Shown: positions 34,253 to 44,352, counted from the first letter of the stretch. The stretch: 64,000 nucleotides of DNA from JABCZH01 sp963803775 (GCA_963803775.1 CAWDNS010000007.1:186001-250000), one strand, 5' to 3'. Numbers and translations are program-made. Notes: generated from the letters alone by a model not told the origin.

Positions 34253-35680
34253 ATGACACCCAGCCCCAATAATGAATGTGCGCATATGAACGCTGAAAAA
34301 GTACTAATTGTCGAAGACGAGGAAAACGAGCGCACCGGCTTGGCCGAGGTGGTCTCGGATTGGGGATACAGCGCCGAGACCGCACGCGACGGAGTGGAGG
34401 GTCTGGAGAAAGTCACCCGTTGGTCGCCTGCCATCGTGGTAACCGACCTTAAGATGCCTCGCATGGGCGGGTTGGAACTGGTGGAGCGCATCGCAGAACT
34501 CTCCCAGAACATCGCTGTGGTGGTAGTCACAGCGCAGAAGACGATCGATAGCGCCTTTCACGCCGGGCGCTTGGGTGTTTACGACTATATCGAGAAGCCT
34601 ATCGATACCGCCCGCCTCCGCTCCATCTTGGAGAACGCGACCAGGCTGCTTGGCACCCGCAACGAACTGGAGATAACCAGACGGGCGTTACGCGACAAAG
34701 GAGCTCTCGGCCAACTCGTTGGATCATCCAAGAAAATGCAGGAAATCTTCCGCTTGACGGAACTGGTCGCCCCCAGCACCGCATCGGTGCTGATCACTGG
34801 AGCCAGCGGCACCGGCAAGGAACTGGTGGCGCGCACCATCCACGACCTGAGCCCTCGCCGCACCAAAGCCTTCGTCGCCATCAACTGTGCCGCCATTCCC
34901 GAGACTCTGATTGAGAGCGAAATCTTCGGGCATGAAAAGGGTGCGTTCACCGGCGCACTGGAGCGCCGCACCGGTTGCTTCGAACTGGCAGAGGGTGGGA
35001 CCTTACTGCTCGACGAAATCGGCGAAATGCCAGTCGCTACCCAGGCCAAACTCCTGCGAGTGCTGGAAGACCATAAGCTGCGGCGTTTGGGCAGCAAGGT
35101 GGAGACTACGGTTGATGTTCGCGTCCTGGCTGCCACTAACAAGGTGCCGGAAGAAGCGGTTGCTCGCGGGGAACTGCGCAACGACCTTTACTATCGGCTG
35201 AATGTGTTCAACCTACATATGCCGGCGTTGCGTGACCACAAGGATGACCTTCCCGCGCTAGTGGAAAGTCTGTTGAAAGATATGAACGCCAAGCACGGAC
35301 GCGCGGTGAAAGCTGTCAGTGACGCGGTTTTGACCTCGTTCCAGCATTACTCCTGGCCTGGAAATGTGCGCGAGTTGCGGAACGCCCTGGAGCGCGCCGT
35401 GATCGTCTGCGACGGTGCTGTGATTGAGACCAAACACCTGCCACCTGGCTTCGGTCAGACCACACTTCGTAACTCCGCGGATGATTCAGATGCTGTGCGT
35501 CTGGTCGTCGGCACGACCGTGGAAGAAGCTGAGAAGTTGCTGATCCTGAAGACCCTGGAGTCCACCAGCAACAATAAGACCCGGGCCGCAGAGATTCTCG
35601 GCATTAGCCTGAAAACCTTGCATAATAAGCTAAAGGAGTATGGCAGCGCGGTGGCCGATAAGGACGACTTGCCGGTCTAG
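34253..35680 (+). CDS. NtrC-family sigma-54-dependent response regulator
   Basis: About 475 aa. Receiver domain (VLIVEDEENERTGLAEVV; phosphoacceptor Asp in IVVTDLKMPR; Lys in DYIEKPID), AAA+ domain with GASGTGKE (Walker A), GAFTGA, GGTLLLDEIGEMP, and a Fis-type HTH (NNKTRAAEILGISLKTLHNKLKEYG). I chose the ATG at 34253 because AGGAC is upstream, though spacing is short; a TTG at 34244 and an ATG at 34286 are alternatives. The sensor kinase gene begins 27 bp downstream, so they form a pair. Confidence 0.94.
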   Translation: MTPSPNNECAHMNAEKVLIVEDEENERTGLAEVVSDWGYSAETARDGVEGLEKVTRWSPAIVVTDLKMPRMGGLELVERIAELSQNIAVVVVTAQKTIDSAFHAGRLGVYDYIEKPIDTARLRSILENATRLLGTRNELEITRRALRDKGALGQLVGSSKKMQEIFRLTELVAPSTASVLITGASGTGKELVARTIHDLSPRRTKAFVAINCAAIPETLIESEIFGHEKGAFTGALERRTGCFELAEGGTLLLDEIGEMPVATQAKLLRVLEDHKLRRLGSKVETTVDVRVLAATNKVPEEAVARGELRNDLYYRLNVFNLHMPALRDHKDDLPALVESLLKDMNAKHGRAVKAVSDAVLTSFQHYSWPGNVRELRNALERAVIVCDGAVIETKHLPPGFGQTTLRNSADDSDAVRLVVGTTVEEAEKLLILKTLESTSNNKTRAAEILGISLKTLHNKLKEYGSAVADKDDLPV

Positions 35681-35707
35681 AGGGCCAGACCACAATCCGT
35701 GTGATGT

Positions 35708-37624
35708 ATGCGTCGAAAAACCCAGCTCGTGGTGGCTGTCACCTTTATGGTGACCGTGGTAGTGGCTTGCTCCTCCTACATCTACATCTCACAGATCCTG
35801 CATCAGGAAATTCTTAATACTCGCGACACCGCCGACCACCTGGCCTCGCAAATAGCATTCCTGGCCAACTACGCAATCCCGGACCTGACAAGCACGAAAG
35901 TCGATACCAACAACCCAAAAGCGGTAAGCGGCGCCATCGCTGAATATCTTTCCGAGGACCGCGACCTCAATACATTGCTGGAATCCATAGAAGGCAATTG
36001 GCCGACAATCAACGACGCTGCCATAGTGGACGCTAACGACAATGCCATTTTGCACTCCGATCCCAAATTGATCGATAAACCAGTTAACCAGCGGCCCTAT
36101 TTTCAACTCTTGCAGGAGGCTCGCTTCCAGGATCAATTCCGGAGGCTGTACCATCCCCTTCGTAGCCGCTACCATCTCCCCACGGTTTACGAAGTGCAAT
36201 TGCCTTTGCTGCTAAATGGTGCTCCGTTCGGCAGTGTGCGGGTGGGCGTCTCCACGGTATACCTGGAAGGCGAATTAACATCGCGGGTGGGCCATGCGCT
36301 CCTTCTTTCTGCAATCGCCATCCTCTCGTCGCTAATACTAGCGGCTGGCCTCTCCAACCTTGCCCTCGGCCCCTTGGAGAAGATCAGCCGCAGCCTCGAC
36401 AGCGTTACCGAGGGCAACGAAGAGCCCATTCCTGATGAGGAGCCGGGCAGTGACGAATATGGTCTGGTCACGCTGAAGATCGCCCACCTCGGACGACAAA
36501 TGCGCGACGCCAAGGAAATCTTCTCCGCTCTGAAAGACAACGTTGACCAGATTATGGCCAACCTGCAGGACGGCTTGATGCTGTTCACCCGGGATTCGCG
36601 GGTGGTGCTGGTCAGCGCCTCCGTTGAACGATTTCTGGGACGGCCACGGCGAGAGCTGTTGGGCCGCACGGCTCCGGAGATTTTCACTCCCGGCTCAGGA
36701 CTAAGCGGACTAATATTGGACGGGTTTCGACTACAGCGCCCGATCGCCCAAGAAGAACTGGAATCACCCAACGGGAAGCGGGTTCAGATCTCGCTCGACT
36801 TCATCCACGAACGCGGCACCCCGATCGGTGCGCTGCTGACCCTGCGTGACGCCGAGTCGGTCCGGCAAATCGGAGATGAAATCGAAATGTCGCGCCGCAT
36901 GTCAGCCAGTGGCCGGCTTACTCGCGGGGTGGCCCATGAAGTAAAGAATCCCATCAACGCCATCGTACTGCACCTGCAACTTTTGCAGAACAAACTTCAA
37001 CAGGTTGATCCTGACACCCGCCGCCACATGGACGTCATCGGAAACGAAATTCACCGCCTTGACCGGGTAGTGCAGATTTTGGTGGACTTCACCCGGCCAC
37101 GGGACCTGCGTATCGAAGAGATTGATCTGAAGCGAGTGTTGGAGGACGTACTGATGCTGGCTACTCCCGACGCCGAACAGCACGGCGTCACCATCGTCCG
37201 CGATCTGGCCCCCGCTCCGTTGGGCGTCAACGTGGACTTGGATTTCATGAAGCAGGCAATCCTTAACGTTGTACTCAACGGGGTGCAAGCCATGCCCCAG
37301 GGCGGCACTCTAACCATCTCGGCCCGCCGCGAGGAAGATCAGGTGGTCACTGAGATACGAGACGAGGGCAGCGGCATTCCTCCGGAAATTCAGGAAAAGA
37401 TTTTCGAGCTGTATTTCACCACCAAACAAGGTGGCAGCGGGATCGGTCTGGCGCAGACCTACCAGGTCATGCAGTGGCACTATGGCTCGGTGGACTTCGT
37501 ATCCGTTGAGGGACACGGAACAACGTTCCGCCTGACCCTGCCGCTGAACGAAACACACACTGAGATCAACGGCGAGGCGCAAGCGGTGGCCGGAGATAAA
37601 CTTCGTCCACGTGCCGTTTCGTGA
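35708..37624 (+). CDS. Membrane sensor histidine kinase with PAS domain
   Basis: 638 aa. Two membrane helices (about 9-30 and 196-222) bracket a periplasmic sensing domain of about 165 residues (double-Cache-like, with DTADHLASQIAFLANYAIPDL). A HAMP linker (SRSLDSVTEGNEEPIPDEEPGSDEYG), a PAS domain (DQIMANLQDGLMLFTRDSRVVLVS), HisKA (GRLTRGVAHEVKNPINAIVLHLQ) and HATPase (LNVVLNGVQAMPQGG, DEGSGIPPEIQEKIF, GSGIGLAQTYQVM) follow. It is the partner of the regulator just upstream. Confidence 0.93.
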   Translation: MRRKTQLVVAVTFMVTVVVACSSYIYISQILHQEILNTRDTADHLASQIAFLANYAIPDLTSTKVDTNNPKAVSGAIAEYLSEDRDLNTLLESIEGNWPTINDAAIVDANDNAILHSDPKLIDKPVNQRPYFQLLQEARFQDQFRRLYHPLRSRYHLPTVYEVQLPLLLNGAPFGSVRVGVSTVYLEGELTSRVGHALLLSAIAILSSLILAAGLSNLALGPLEKISRSLDSVTEGNEEPIPDEEPGSDEYGLVTLKIAHLGRQMRDAKEIFSALKDNVDQIMANLQDGLMLFTRDSRVVLVSASVERFLGRPRRELLGRTAPEIFTPGSGLSGLILDGFRLQRPIAQEELESPNGKRVQISLDFIHERGTPIGALLTLRDAESVRQIGDEIEMSRRMSASGRLTRGVAHEVKNPINAIVLHLQLLQNKLQQVDPDTRRHMDVIGNEIHRLDRVVQILVDFTRPRDLRIEEIDLKRVLEDVLMLATPDAEQHGVTIVRDLAPAPLGVNVDLDFMKQAILNVVLNGVQAMPQGGTLTISARREEDQVVTEIRDEGSGIPPEIQEKIFELYFTTKQGGSGIGLAQTYQVMQWHYGSVDFVSVEGHGTTFRLTLPLNETHTEINGEAQAVAGDKLRPRAVS

Positions 37625-38229
37625 TGACATTGGATAGCGAAATGGGTTCGGCAAAAGTCGTCTTAATGATCGCATGGTTGCTAACATCTAGAGCCGCGGG
37701 CCTGGTGTCGAATGTCGCATTCGCACAAACTGTTCCAGCCGAGCAAGCGTCGCAGCCGAACGCGACACCAGCGCCTGCCGCCCCAATATCCCCGGCGCCC
37801 GCCGCTTCGAATCCCTGCCCTGCCCTTTCGCCTGGGCAGTCAGCTCCCCAACCAGACTGCAAACCAGCCAGCAAGAGCAAGAAGGGTAAAGGAAGCCAAA
37901 CCGCGCCTGCGGTTCCGGCATCTGGACCAACCAGGAAGGTTGTACGCGATGGCGGGGCTAGTGATACCTCGTCGGCCATTTCTCCCGACATGAGCCCACA
38001 GCAAGCCCAGCAGCAACGCGGCAGAACGACCTGGCTACTCGGAAAGACGGACGAAAATCTAAAGATCCTCGCCAGCCGCCCGCTCAATGCCGCTCAACAA
38101 GACACGGTGCATCAGGTCAAGAGGTATGTGGAGGACTCTGAGGATGCAACCAAGAACGGAGACCTGCAACGGGCGTACACGCTCGCGAACAAAGCCCGAA
38201 TGCTCTCAGCAGATTTGGTGAAACACTGA
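37621..38229 (+). CDS. Secreted Pro/Ala-rich protein with helical C-terminus
   Basis: 202 aa starting at a GTG/ATG that overlaps the kinase stop, so it is translationally coupled. A signal-type hydrophobic segment (KVVLMIAWLLTSRAAGLVSNVAFAQ) precedes a long disordered Pro/Ala/Ser region with a Lys-rich patch (KSKKGKG). The C-terminal 60 residues form a helical repeat (ARNEPLNAAQQDTVHQVKRY-like, then LQRAYTLANKARMLSADLV), similar to TPR-like tails found next to two-component systems in this phylum. Function unknown. Confidence 0.6.
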   Translation: MMTLDSEMGSAKVVLMIAWLLTSRAAGLVSNVAFAQTVPAEQASQPNATPAPAAPISPAPAASNPCPALSPGQSAPQPDCKPASKSKKGKGSQTAPAVPASGPTRKVVRDGGASDTSSAISPDMSPQQAQQQRGRTTWLLGKTDENLKILASRPLNAAQQDTVHQVKRYVEDSEDATKNGDLQRAYTLANKARMLSADLVKH

Positions 38230-38428
38230 GAGATCTAGCAAATGAAGCTGAACCTAAAGGGGTCGTGGATGATCGACGAGGGATAATCATGGATAGGCTG
38301 CATCACGTTCTATAGGCTTCGGCATCCACACGGACTCAGCGAATCCCTTTAGCGATGGGGTATTGCACTATCGTCGATCTCAGTAATGTGTTTTCGGATA
38401 GCCCAACATAAGTGGGAGGAACACCCTG

Positions 38429-39610
38429 ATGACGTTGCGAAGATATGTCCTCCGGGTGTTCGCAACCTCGCTGTGCATGACTCTACTTAACCCCTCATTG
38501 TCAGCTCAGACTCGACGGGAGGCCAACATACCACAATGGAGCTTCGATCTTGCCCCCACGGGATATCGAAGCGCCAAGTCGTGGCGAGACACGCATTTCA
38601 CCCTGAAGTCATCAAGCGAGGGCGTCTCGTTCATTGACGGCAGGACAGTTGTTGCTTACTTCGTTGCAAAGGATGACATTACGGAATTTTCCAATCGGAA
38701 GGATGCGAAGCAGGGAAGCCCCTTTCGGCTTCGCGCTGTTTTCGGGGACCTGTCTGGCCGGAAGGTCGCTTCTACGAAGGATTGGCCCACACGGGAGTTT
38801 CAGTCTTGGCTAATGCCAACTTCCGAGGGAAAATTCGTTGTCCGTGCGGCAGAGTCCTTGCAACTATATTCCCCAGATTTCTCGCTTGTTAAAGAGCTTT
38901 CACTCGAAGCGACCGGTCGGCGCTTCGAAAGTTGGCATGTGGCGGCTTCACCCAGTGGCAAGGTCCTCTGGCTCGACGATGAGGGCGATGGAAAGAGCCG
39001 CATTCAGGTTTTGGACATGAATACCTTCAACCAACTTGCTGCCTGGGATGAGCAGCTACTTGGTGGATGGTTCTCCGTTTCAAATCAGGCCATCGCCAAG
39101 AGGCCCGTGCAATATCCTCAGCGGGTCGTCATCAAGAGTGTTGGGGGGCCTTGGCACATTCTCTATGATGAGTCCGGAAGCTGTGTAACTGAACCAACCT
39201 TCGTCAATGACGAGACGCTGATTACGGGGCCTTGCGGCACGTTGGGCTTGATTTCAACGAGCGGCCAAATTCTGATGACGGAGAAAATACCCAAAGGGGA
39301 ACACCTGGAAAGCGAGATCGCCGCATCCCGAAATGGCAGGATGGCCGCCGTGTCTCTAATGCGGACCAAGGGTGGGGCCTTCGATACTGCCATTCGTCGT
39401 TCAGCCACTGCGGTGGTCGTCTATGACCTTGAGCAACGGCGTAGTGTTTTGAGGGTGAACGTTGATCCCATTCCGAAATCGAGCTACCACTTTGCTCTGT
39501 CGCCAGATGGGGCGTCGCTAGCTGTGATGACGGATTCGATTGTTAAGATCTACGACGTAAAGAATAATCGGACGGAGCTAACCAACGCGAGAGATGCCTC
39601 GGCGAAATAA
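38429..39610 (+). CDS. Secreted hypothetical beta-propeller-like protein
   Basis: 393 aa with AGGA seven bases before the ATG and a signal peptide (VLRVFATSLCMTLLNPSLSAQ). The mature part has propeller-type repeats with no clear WD or NHL motif (FDLAPTGYRSAKSW, GKVLWLDDEGDGKSRIQVLDMNTFNQLAAW, HFALSPDGASLAVMTDSIVKIYDVKNN). Two cysteines (SCVTEP, GPCGTLG) may pair. This is an acidobacterial secreted family without a known role. Confidence 0.65.
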   Translation: MTLRRYVLRVFATSLCMTLLNPSLSAQTRREANIPQWSFDLAPTGYRSAKSWRDTHFTLKSSSEGVSFIDGRTVVAYFVAKDDITEFSNRKDAKQGSPFRLRAVFGDLSGRKVASTKDWPTREFQSWLMPTSEGKFVVRAAESLQLYSPDFSLVKELSLEATGRRFESWHVAASPSGKVLWLDDEGDGKSRIQVLDMNTFNQLAAWDEQLLGGWFSVSNQAIAKRPVQYPQRVVIKSVGGPWHILYDESGSCVTEPTFVNDETLITGPCGTLGLISTSGQILMTEKIPKGEHLESEIAASRNGRMAAVSLMRTKGGAFDTAIRRSATAVVVYDLEQRRSVLRVNVDPIPKSSYHFALSPDGASLAVMTDSIVKIYDVKNNRTELTNARDASAK

Positions 39611-39667
39611 CTCCACCTCCGAGGACGCATGACCACTCGCGCTGAGGCGTAACCTCCAGATGCGATC

Positions 39668-40807
39668 CTAATTGCCCTTGGCCCGCGCAACATTCACCTT
39701 CAGCAGGAGATCTTTCGCCGGTTGTTGTACGGGGCCGGCAATCTTGACGACTTCCGTTAACACCTCTCGTGCCTCGCTGACCTTGCTTAGTTTTGCATAC
39801 GCATATCCCAGCCGGTAGCCCGCCACCGCATACGACTGTTCGTCCTGGCCCTTCAGCAGAGAAACCGCAGACTTCAGAGCTGGAATTGACGCGGCCGTCT
39901 TGTCCTGCTTCATGAGGGCATAGCCCAGCGTGGAATAGGCCACGCCGGCCGATACCTTGCGAGAACGGTCAGCGTCCGGGGCGTCGGCTTTGGCCACGTC
40001 GATTGCCTTCTGGGCGTAAGTAGCTGCCTTGGCGACACTGCCCGGCCTGGGATCCTCGGAATAGGTGTTGGCCAGGAGCAATAGAGTCGACAAACTGTTG
40101 GGATTCGTCGTCAGGATTTTCTCACCGTAAGCAATCGCCCGCGCCGTGTCTTTCAATTCAGACAACGACATCATCGCGTAGGTGTCAATCGATTCCTGAA
40201 AACGAGAGTTCGGAAACGCCGGTGTAAAGCGCTCGATGTCGGCCATGCGATTCTTGGCGTTGCTTTCCTCAGCAATCGAATTGAAAGCCGTGGCTTCCAG
40301 AAATTCGTAGGAACTTTGGGACGCTTTTTTCTCTTCGTCGATTTGGGTGGCGAACTCCTGGTCGGTCACGCCCTCGGGCTTGGGCTGCTTGGCAATCGAG
40401 TTGAAGACCTCGCCTCCCAGAACGGCGTATTGCATTACCTTGGCGTTATTTTTCATTTGCTGCGCGATGCTGGCCTGCAAGACGATGATGTCAAGGTTAT
40501 GCGGCGAGCCCGCCAGCGCCTTTTCTCCGAAATCCATCGCCTTCTGCAAATCCCCAGTCGCTTGATAGGCCTGCGAAATCTGCCAGTCGCCATAAGCCAC
40601 AGCTGCGGGGTTCGCCGCGAACTTCTGCACGAAATCCTGGTACATCGCGAGCCGCTTCTGCGCGTCCTGCTCATTGGTGATCGCCGTCAACGCCTGATCC
40701 TCCGGCGTTCCTGCCGGGATCACGATCTTGTCGACCTGCGCGGATCCGAAAAGACAGAATGCTTGTAAGAAAACTACTTCCAATGCGCACCATTTAGCGC
40801 GTTTCAT
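39668..40807 (-). CDS. Secreted tetratricopeptide-repeat protein
   Basis: 379 aa from the ATG at 40807, which follows GGAGG. The N-terminus is a signal-type segment (ALEVVFLQAFCLFGSA). It then has TPR units with the spacing of typical TPRs: AYQATGDLQKAMDFGEKALAGSP, AIAYGEKILTTNPNSLSTLLLLANTY and YRLGYAYAKLSKVSEAREVLTEVVKI. Likely periplasmic scaffold; partner unknown. Confidence 0.8.
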   Translation of the reverse strand: MKRAKWCALEVVFLQAFCLFGSAQVDKIVIPAGTPEDQALTAITNEQDAQKRLAMYQDFVQKFAANPAAVAYGDWQISQAYQATGDLQKAMDFGEKALAGSPHNLDIIVLQASIAQQMKNNAKVMQYAVLGGEVFNSIAKQPKPEGVTDQEFATQIDEEKKASQSSYEFLEATAFNSIAEESNAKNRMADIERFTPAFPNSRFQESIDTYAMMSLSELKDTARAIAYGEKILTTNPNSLSTLLLLANTYSEDPRPGSVAKAATYAQKAIDVAKADAPDADRSRKVSAGVAYSTLGYALMKQDKTAASIPALKSAVSLLKGQDEQSYAVAGYRLGYAYAKLSKVSEAREVLTEVVKIAGPVQQPAKDLLLKVNVARAKGN

Positions 40808-40919
40808 AGCCACCTCCAAGCTTCGCGCCGGAATCGTAGCTCCGATTGCAAACGCTTGCAAGCATCGTTTTGTACGAACCGCCTCTGGCCCACTTTCCGG
40901 CAATCATTTAAATTAAACT

Positions 40920-42227
40920 GTGTGGTCTATTTTCCAGAAGAAGGCGCTGCGTTTCGTCTTCGGCGCCAACGTTATTTCCATGCTGGGCAGCGGCATGAAC
41001 GCCGCTGCCGTGGCTTGGTACATCCTGCAAGCTACACATTCTGAAGTCGCGCTGGGAACCTTCGCTGTCCTACAGACGATTCCCGCCATGTTGATGCTGC
41101 CCTTCACCGGCGTCCTCATCGACCGGGAAGACCGGCGGCGACTGGTAATGTGGCTCGATGCCCTCCGTGGGTTGATCATTCTCATGGTTGCGATTCTCGC
41201 ATTCCAGCATCGCGTGCATTTGTGGCAGCTCTATCTGATGAACACACTTGTGGCCGCTGGTTTCTGGATGTTTTGGCCCACGATCACGGCGCTGATTCAA
41301 GAACTGACCCCCGGCGAAGAGTTTGTGCACGCCAATACTTTCCTGTTGGCGGGAATTCAGGGAGGCTGGCTGATCGCCGGCGCCATCGTCGGATTCGTTT
41401 ACAACCACATCGGGCTGGGCGGAGTCTTGCTGATCGATTGCTCCACTTACGTCGTCTCGTTTCTCTGCTACTTCGGTGTGCGCAAGGGACGCCACGTGGT
41501 CCCGCGCCCAGCTGAGTTGCACGCCGATTTGGTGGCTGTCGAATCCGCGCTCGATCGCTTTATACGCGAGCTTCGCGAAGGCTTGCAGTTTCTTCGCGTC
41601 CGGCCCAACCTGACGTTGCTGGGACTCACTTGGGCGCTCTTCCTGGGCGCAATGATGACTGCCGTGGTAGTCACAGCTCCGCTCAGTGACCAGGTCTTTC
41701 ACGCCGGCGCGGTCGGCTATGGCTGGTTCAATGGCGGGTGGGGTACAGGAGCATTTCTGAGCGCGTTGATCGCTCCGCAGATCATCGCCGCACTGGGATC
41801 ACGGCGGTCAGTCGCGGTTTCCATGGGGCTACTTGCGATATGCATGACATGTGCTCCGTTCGCCCCAGTGCTGGCCTTGGCGGTCCTCGTCTATGGAGTC
41901 ATGGGGTGGGCCCGCGGCATCAACAGCATTGCCATGAACACCAGCCTCATGGAGCAAGTGCCGCCACACTTCATGGGACGAGTACAGAACACTTTTTACT
42001 TCGTCGGTACGTCATTGCAGATCGTGCTGGCTCTGCTGGTCGGAGCAGTCGCGCAAGCGAACCTCTTTGCCGGGTTTTCCATCATCGGGATGGTCTATGC
42101 CGTCGGGATGGTCAGCGCCATCTGGCCAGTGAAAGCTACGGTACCGGCTGGTGATGTCACCGCGTTGGAAGGCGAAAACCCACCACAGAGCCGCCGAGAC
42201 ACAGAGCACATCAATACCTTGAAGTAA
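40920..42227 (+). CDS. MFS-type exporter (EntS/MFS_3-like)
   Basis: 435 aa with about 12 hydrophobic spans and the MFS signature GVLIDREDRRRLVMW between spans 2 and 3. The layout matches MFS_3 exporters such as the enterobactin exporter family, which export siderophores, peptides or drugs. No biosynthetic partner is adjacent, so the substrate is unknown. The start is a GTG without a clear RBS. fabI follows downstream after about 85 bp. Confidence 0.85.
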   Translation: MWSIFQKKALRFVFGANVISMLGSGMNAAAVAWYILQATHSEVALGTFAVLQTIPAMLMLPFTGVLIDREDRRRLVMWLDALRGLIILMVAILAFQHRVHLWQLYLMNTLVAAGFWMFWPTITALIQELTPGEEFVHANTFLLAGIQGGWLIAGAIVGFVYNHIGLGGVLLIDCSTYVVSFLCYFGVRKGRHVVPRPAELHADLVAVESALDRFIRELREGLQFLRVRPNLTLLGLTWALFLGAMMTAVVVTAPLSDQVFHAGAVGYGWFNGGWGTGAFLSALIAPQIIAALGSRRSVAVSMGLLAICMTCAPFAPVLALAVLVYGVMGWARGINSIAMNTSLMEQVPPHFMGRVQNTFYFVGTSLQIVLALLVGAVAQANLFAGFSIIGMVYAVGMVSAIWPVKATVPAGDVTALEGENPPQSRRDTEHINTLK

Positions 42228-42312
42228 GGACCTACGGCCTTCCTCTGTGACTCTGTGGTAAAGCCTTACTGGGGACTGCTATTCTTACAGTTTCTATTTT
42301 CGGGAGATCCCA

Positions 42313-43083
42313 ATGTCATTCGATCTTGCAGGCCGCAACGCCGTCGTCTTCGGAGTCGCAAACAAGCGCAGCATTGCCTGGTCGATCGCTCAGGGCCTGC
42401 ACGCCGCCGGCGCCAAGCTGGCCATCACTTACCAGAACGAACGGCTGGAGCTGGAAGCGAAAGACCTGATTATGTCCCTGCCCGGCGCCGAAGCCTTCAT
42501 GTGTGATGTCTCCGACGACGCCGCGATCGAGCGCCTGTTCGCGAAGCTCAAAGAGCGCTACGGTAAACTGCACACGCTAGTCCACAGTGTCGCGTTCGCT
42601 CCGGCTGACGAACTCAAGGGAGACTTCGTCAACACTACTCGCGAGGGTTTCCGCGTAGCGCTCGATGTCAGCGTCTATTCGCTCATCGCAGTCTCCCGCG
42701 CCGCCGCGCCGCTCATGGCCGATGGCGGATCGATCATGACTATGACCTACTACGCCTCGGAAAAAGTCGTGCCCCGTTACAACGTGATGGCCGTAGCCAA
42801 AGCTGGCTTGGAATGCACCGTACGCTATTTAGCCTTTGAACTCGGTAAGAAGAACATCCGCGTGAATGCCATCTCCGCCGGCCCAATCAAGACTTTGGCC
42901 GCGCGCGGTATCGCCGGCTTCAGCGATATGCAGAAATCTCACGCCGAGCGCGCGCCCTTAGGTCGCAATGTGGATGTGAATGAAGTCGGCGCTACCGGAG
43001 TGTTTCTGGCTTCCGACGCCAGTTCCGGAATCACCGGCGAGGTGATTTATGTGGACTGCGGTTATAACATCATGGGGTTCTAG
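42313..43083 (+). CDS. fabI: Enoyl-ACP reductase (NADH) FabI
   Basis: 256 aa short-chain dehydrogenase fold performing the last reduction in fatty-acid elongation. NAD loop GVANKRSIAWSIAQGL, LVHSVAFAPADELKGDF, catalytic Y-x6-K in YNVMAVAK, and the C-terminal GITGEVIYVDCGYNIMGF are all FabI hallmarks. An RBS GGGAGA precedes the ATG. The stop overlaps the start of a HEAT-repeat gene by one base. Confidence 0.96.
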   Translation: MSFDLAGRNAVVFGVANKRSIAWSIAQGLHAAGAKLAITYQNERLELEAKDLIMSLPGAEAFMCDVSDDAAIERLFAKLKERYGKLHTLVHSVAFAPADELKGDFVNTTREGFRVALDVSVYSLIAVSRAAAPLMADGGSIMTMTYYASEKVVPRYNVMAVAKAGLECTVRYLAFELGKKNIRVNAISAGPIKTLAARGIAGFSDMQKSHAERAPLGRNVDVNEVGATGVFLASDASSGITGEVIYVDCGYNIMGF

Positions 43084-43598
43084 TGACCAAGCAATCGCAG
43101 ACTCGGAGGAAGGCCAGGATTTGGGATCAGTCGCAATCACTCATTCAGGCCGATGATGCCACCGCGGTTCCAAGGCTCATCCGCGACTTGCGTAGTTCGA
43201 GGGATTGTGAAAAGCGTGTCGCTGCCGCATATACATTGGGCTTCTTTCATGATCGTAGGGCGGTGAAACCGCTGATTCACGTCGTCAGGAACCGAAGAGC
43301 ATCTCCGAGGTTGCGAGGGCAGGCCGCCGAGGCGCTAGGCTATCTTTTCATGTTCCAAACAGGTCGATTGGCCCTCTCCACTTTGCTGAAGGAGCTCGAA
43401 GATCCCTCCCCTGAGGTTCGATTCTGGTCCGTCTTCGCCTTAGGGCAAATGGGAAATCGCAAGGCGATCCCAGCCCTGACCGAGATCTTGCAGGAGGACA
43501 AGGCCATTCTCCCAGGCTGGTGGTCGATTGCGAAGGAAGCGAAGGCTGCGATTCGGCAAATCAGGAAGCGAAATCCAGCCGCTCGCCGGAGCGGCTAA
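43083..43598 (+). CDS. HEAT-repeat protein
   Basis: 171 aa starting at a GTG that overlaps the fabI stop. It contains two to three HEAT/PBS-lyase-type repeats (AVPRLIRDLRSSRDCEKRVAAAYTLGFF, AVKPLIHVVRNRRASPRLRGQAAEALGYLF, ALSTLLKELEDPSPEVRFWSVFALGQMG). The start is basic. Probably a scaffold; the link with fabI may be positional only. Confidence 0.75.
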   Translation: MTKQSQTRRKARIWDQSQSLIQADDATAVPRLIRDLRSSRDCEKRVAAAYTLGFFHDRRAVKPLIHVVRNRRASPRLRGQAAEALGYLFMFQTGRLALSTLLKELEDPSPEVRFWSVFALGQMGNRKAIPALTEILQEDKAILPGWWSIAKEAKAAIRQIRKRNPAARRSG

Positions 43599-43923
43599 GA
43601 ACAAACTGTCCTATGCCCGCTAGACTCACAAAAATGGGGGCCAGTGGCGGACAATGAACGCCCTTCCATCAAAGCAAAAGGCCCCGCTACGCGGAGCCTT
43701 TGCAAAAATCGAACACGCTTGAGGCGCACTTTAGACTACTGCGGCTTCCCTCCTGCGTCAAAGTCTCTTCGGTAACCGCGTTGGACGAGCCGACCGTGAT
43801 CACGACGGTCCGAGGGCTTGCTTTTCTTTGCGATCTTCGCGCTTACTTTGCGATCTTGGCGGTTAAAAGCTCTTGAACGCAAAGCACGCAAAGGCTTCGC
43901 TAAGTTCGCAGAGGAACGCCTGG
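43599..43923 (+). other. Intergenic stretch with a bidirectional hairpin
   Basis: 325 bases between convergent genes. It contains the terminator hairpin at 43677-43701 and no believable gene; the frames here are short and lack start signals. Confidence 0.4.
43677..43701 (+). terminator. Bidirectional terminator between convergent genes
   Basis: AAAGGC-CCCGC-TA-GCGG-A-GCCTTT type stem; A-rich sequence on the left and GCAAAAAT on the right. It lies between the HEAT-repeat gene (plus) and tsaE (minus). Confidence 0.6.
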
Positions 43924-44352
43924 CTAGGAACTCACTGTGATTTTTCTTGCGTTCTCGCCGACTCGCTCCAACGCAACCTCTACATCCCGCTCCCGAACAA
44001 ATCGCGGGAATTTTTCTCCCCACTCGATCAGCAGAACGCTGTTTTCCGAGATCAAGTCATCCAACCCCAAAGTCTCAAGCTGGCGCGGTGTATCCACGCG
44101 ATACAAATCAATGTGATAAAGATTCGCGTCCTGCCCGCGATATTCGTGCACCAGAGTAAACGTCGGACTGGTAACGTCATCTTCTGATGCCGCCCTGAAC
44201 CCGGCCGCAATTCCCTTCACCAGCGTGGTCTTGCCGGCACCCAGGTCACCGCGCAGCAACACAATCTTGGGAGGCGTAAGCAGTGTCACGAGCGTACGCC
44301 CCAATGCAATCGTCTCTTCCGGCGAATGCGTGATGAACTCCCGCTGATCCAT
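43924..44352 (-). CDS. tsaE: tRNA threonylcarbamoyladenosine biosynthesis ATPase TsaE
   Basis: 142 aa from the ATG at 44352; the frame is open to 44385. Walker A is LLRGDLGAGKTTLVKGIA; the family markers SPTFTLVHEYRG, YHIDLYRVDTPRQLETLGLDDL and LLIEWGEKFP are all present. The protein binds the TsaBD complex in t6A tRNA modification. Confidence 0.93.
   Translation of the reverse strand: MDQREFITHSPEETIALGRTLVTLLTPPKIVLLRGDLGAGKTTLVKGIAAGFRAASEDDVTSPTFTLVHEYRGQDANLYHIDLYRVDTPRQLETLGLDDLISENSVLLIEWGEKFPRFVRERDVEVALERVGENARKITVSS

Noticed and set aside
43736..44023. A 95-codon basic minus-strand frame
   Set aside because: It overlaps the end of tsaE and a non-coding stretch with low-complexity repeats (AAAGC/CGCAAAG), and has no RBS.
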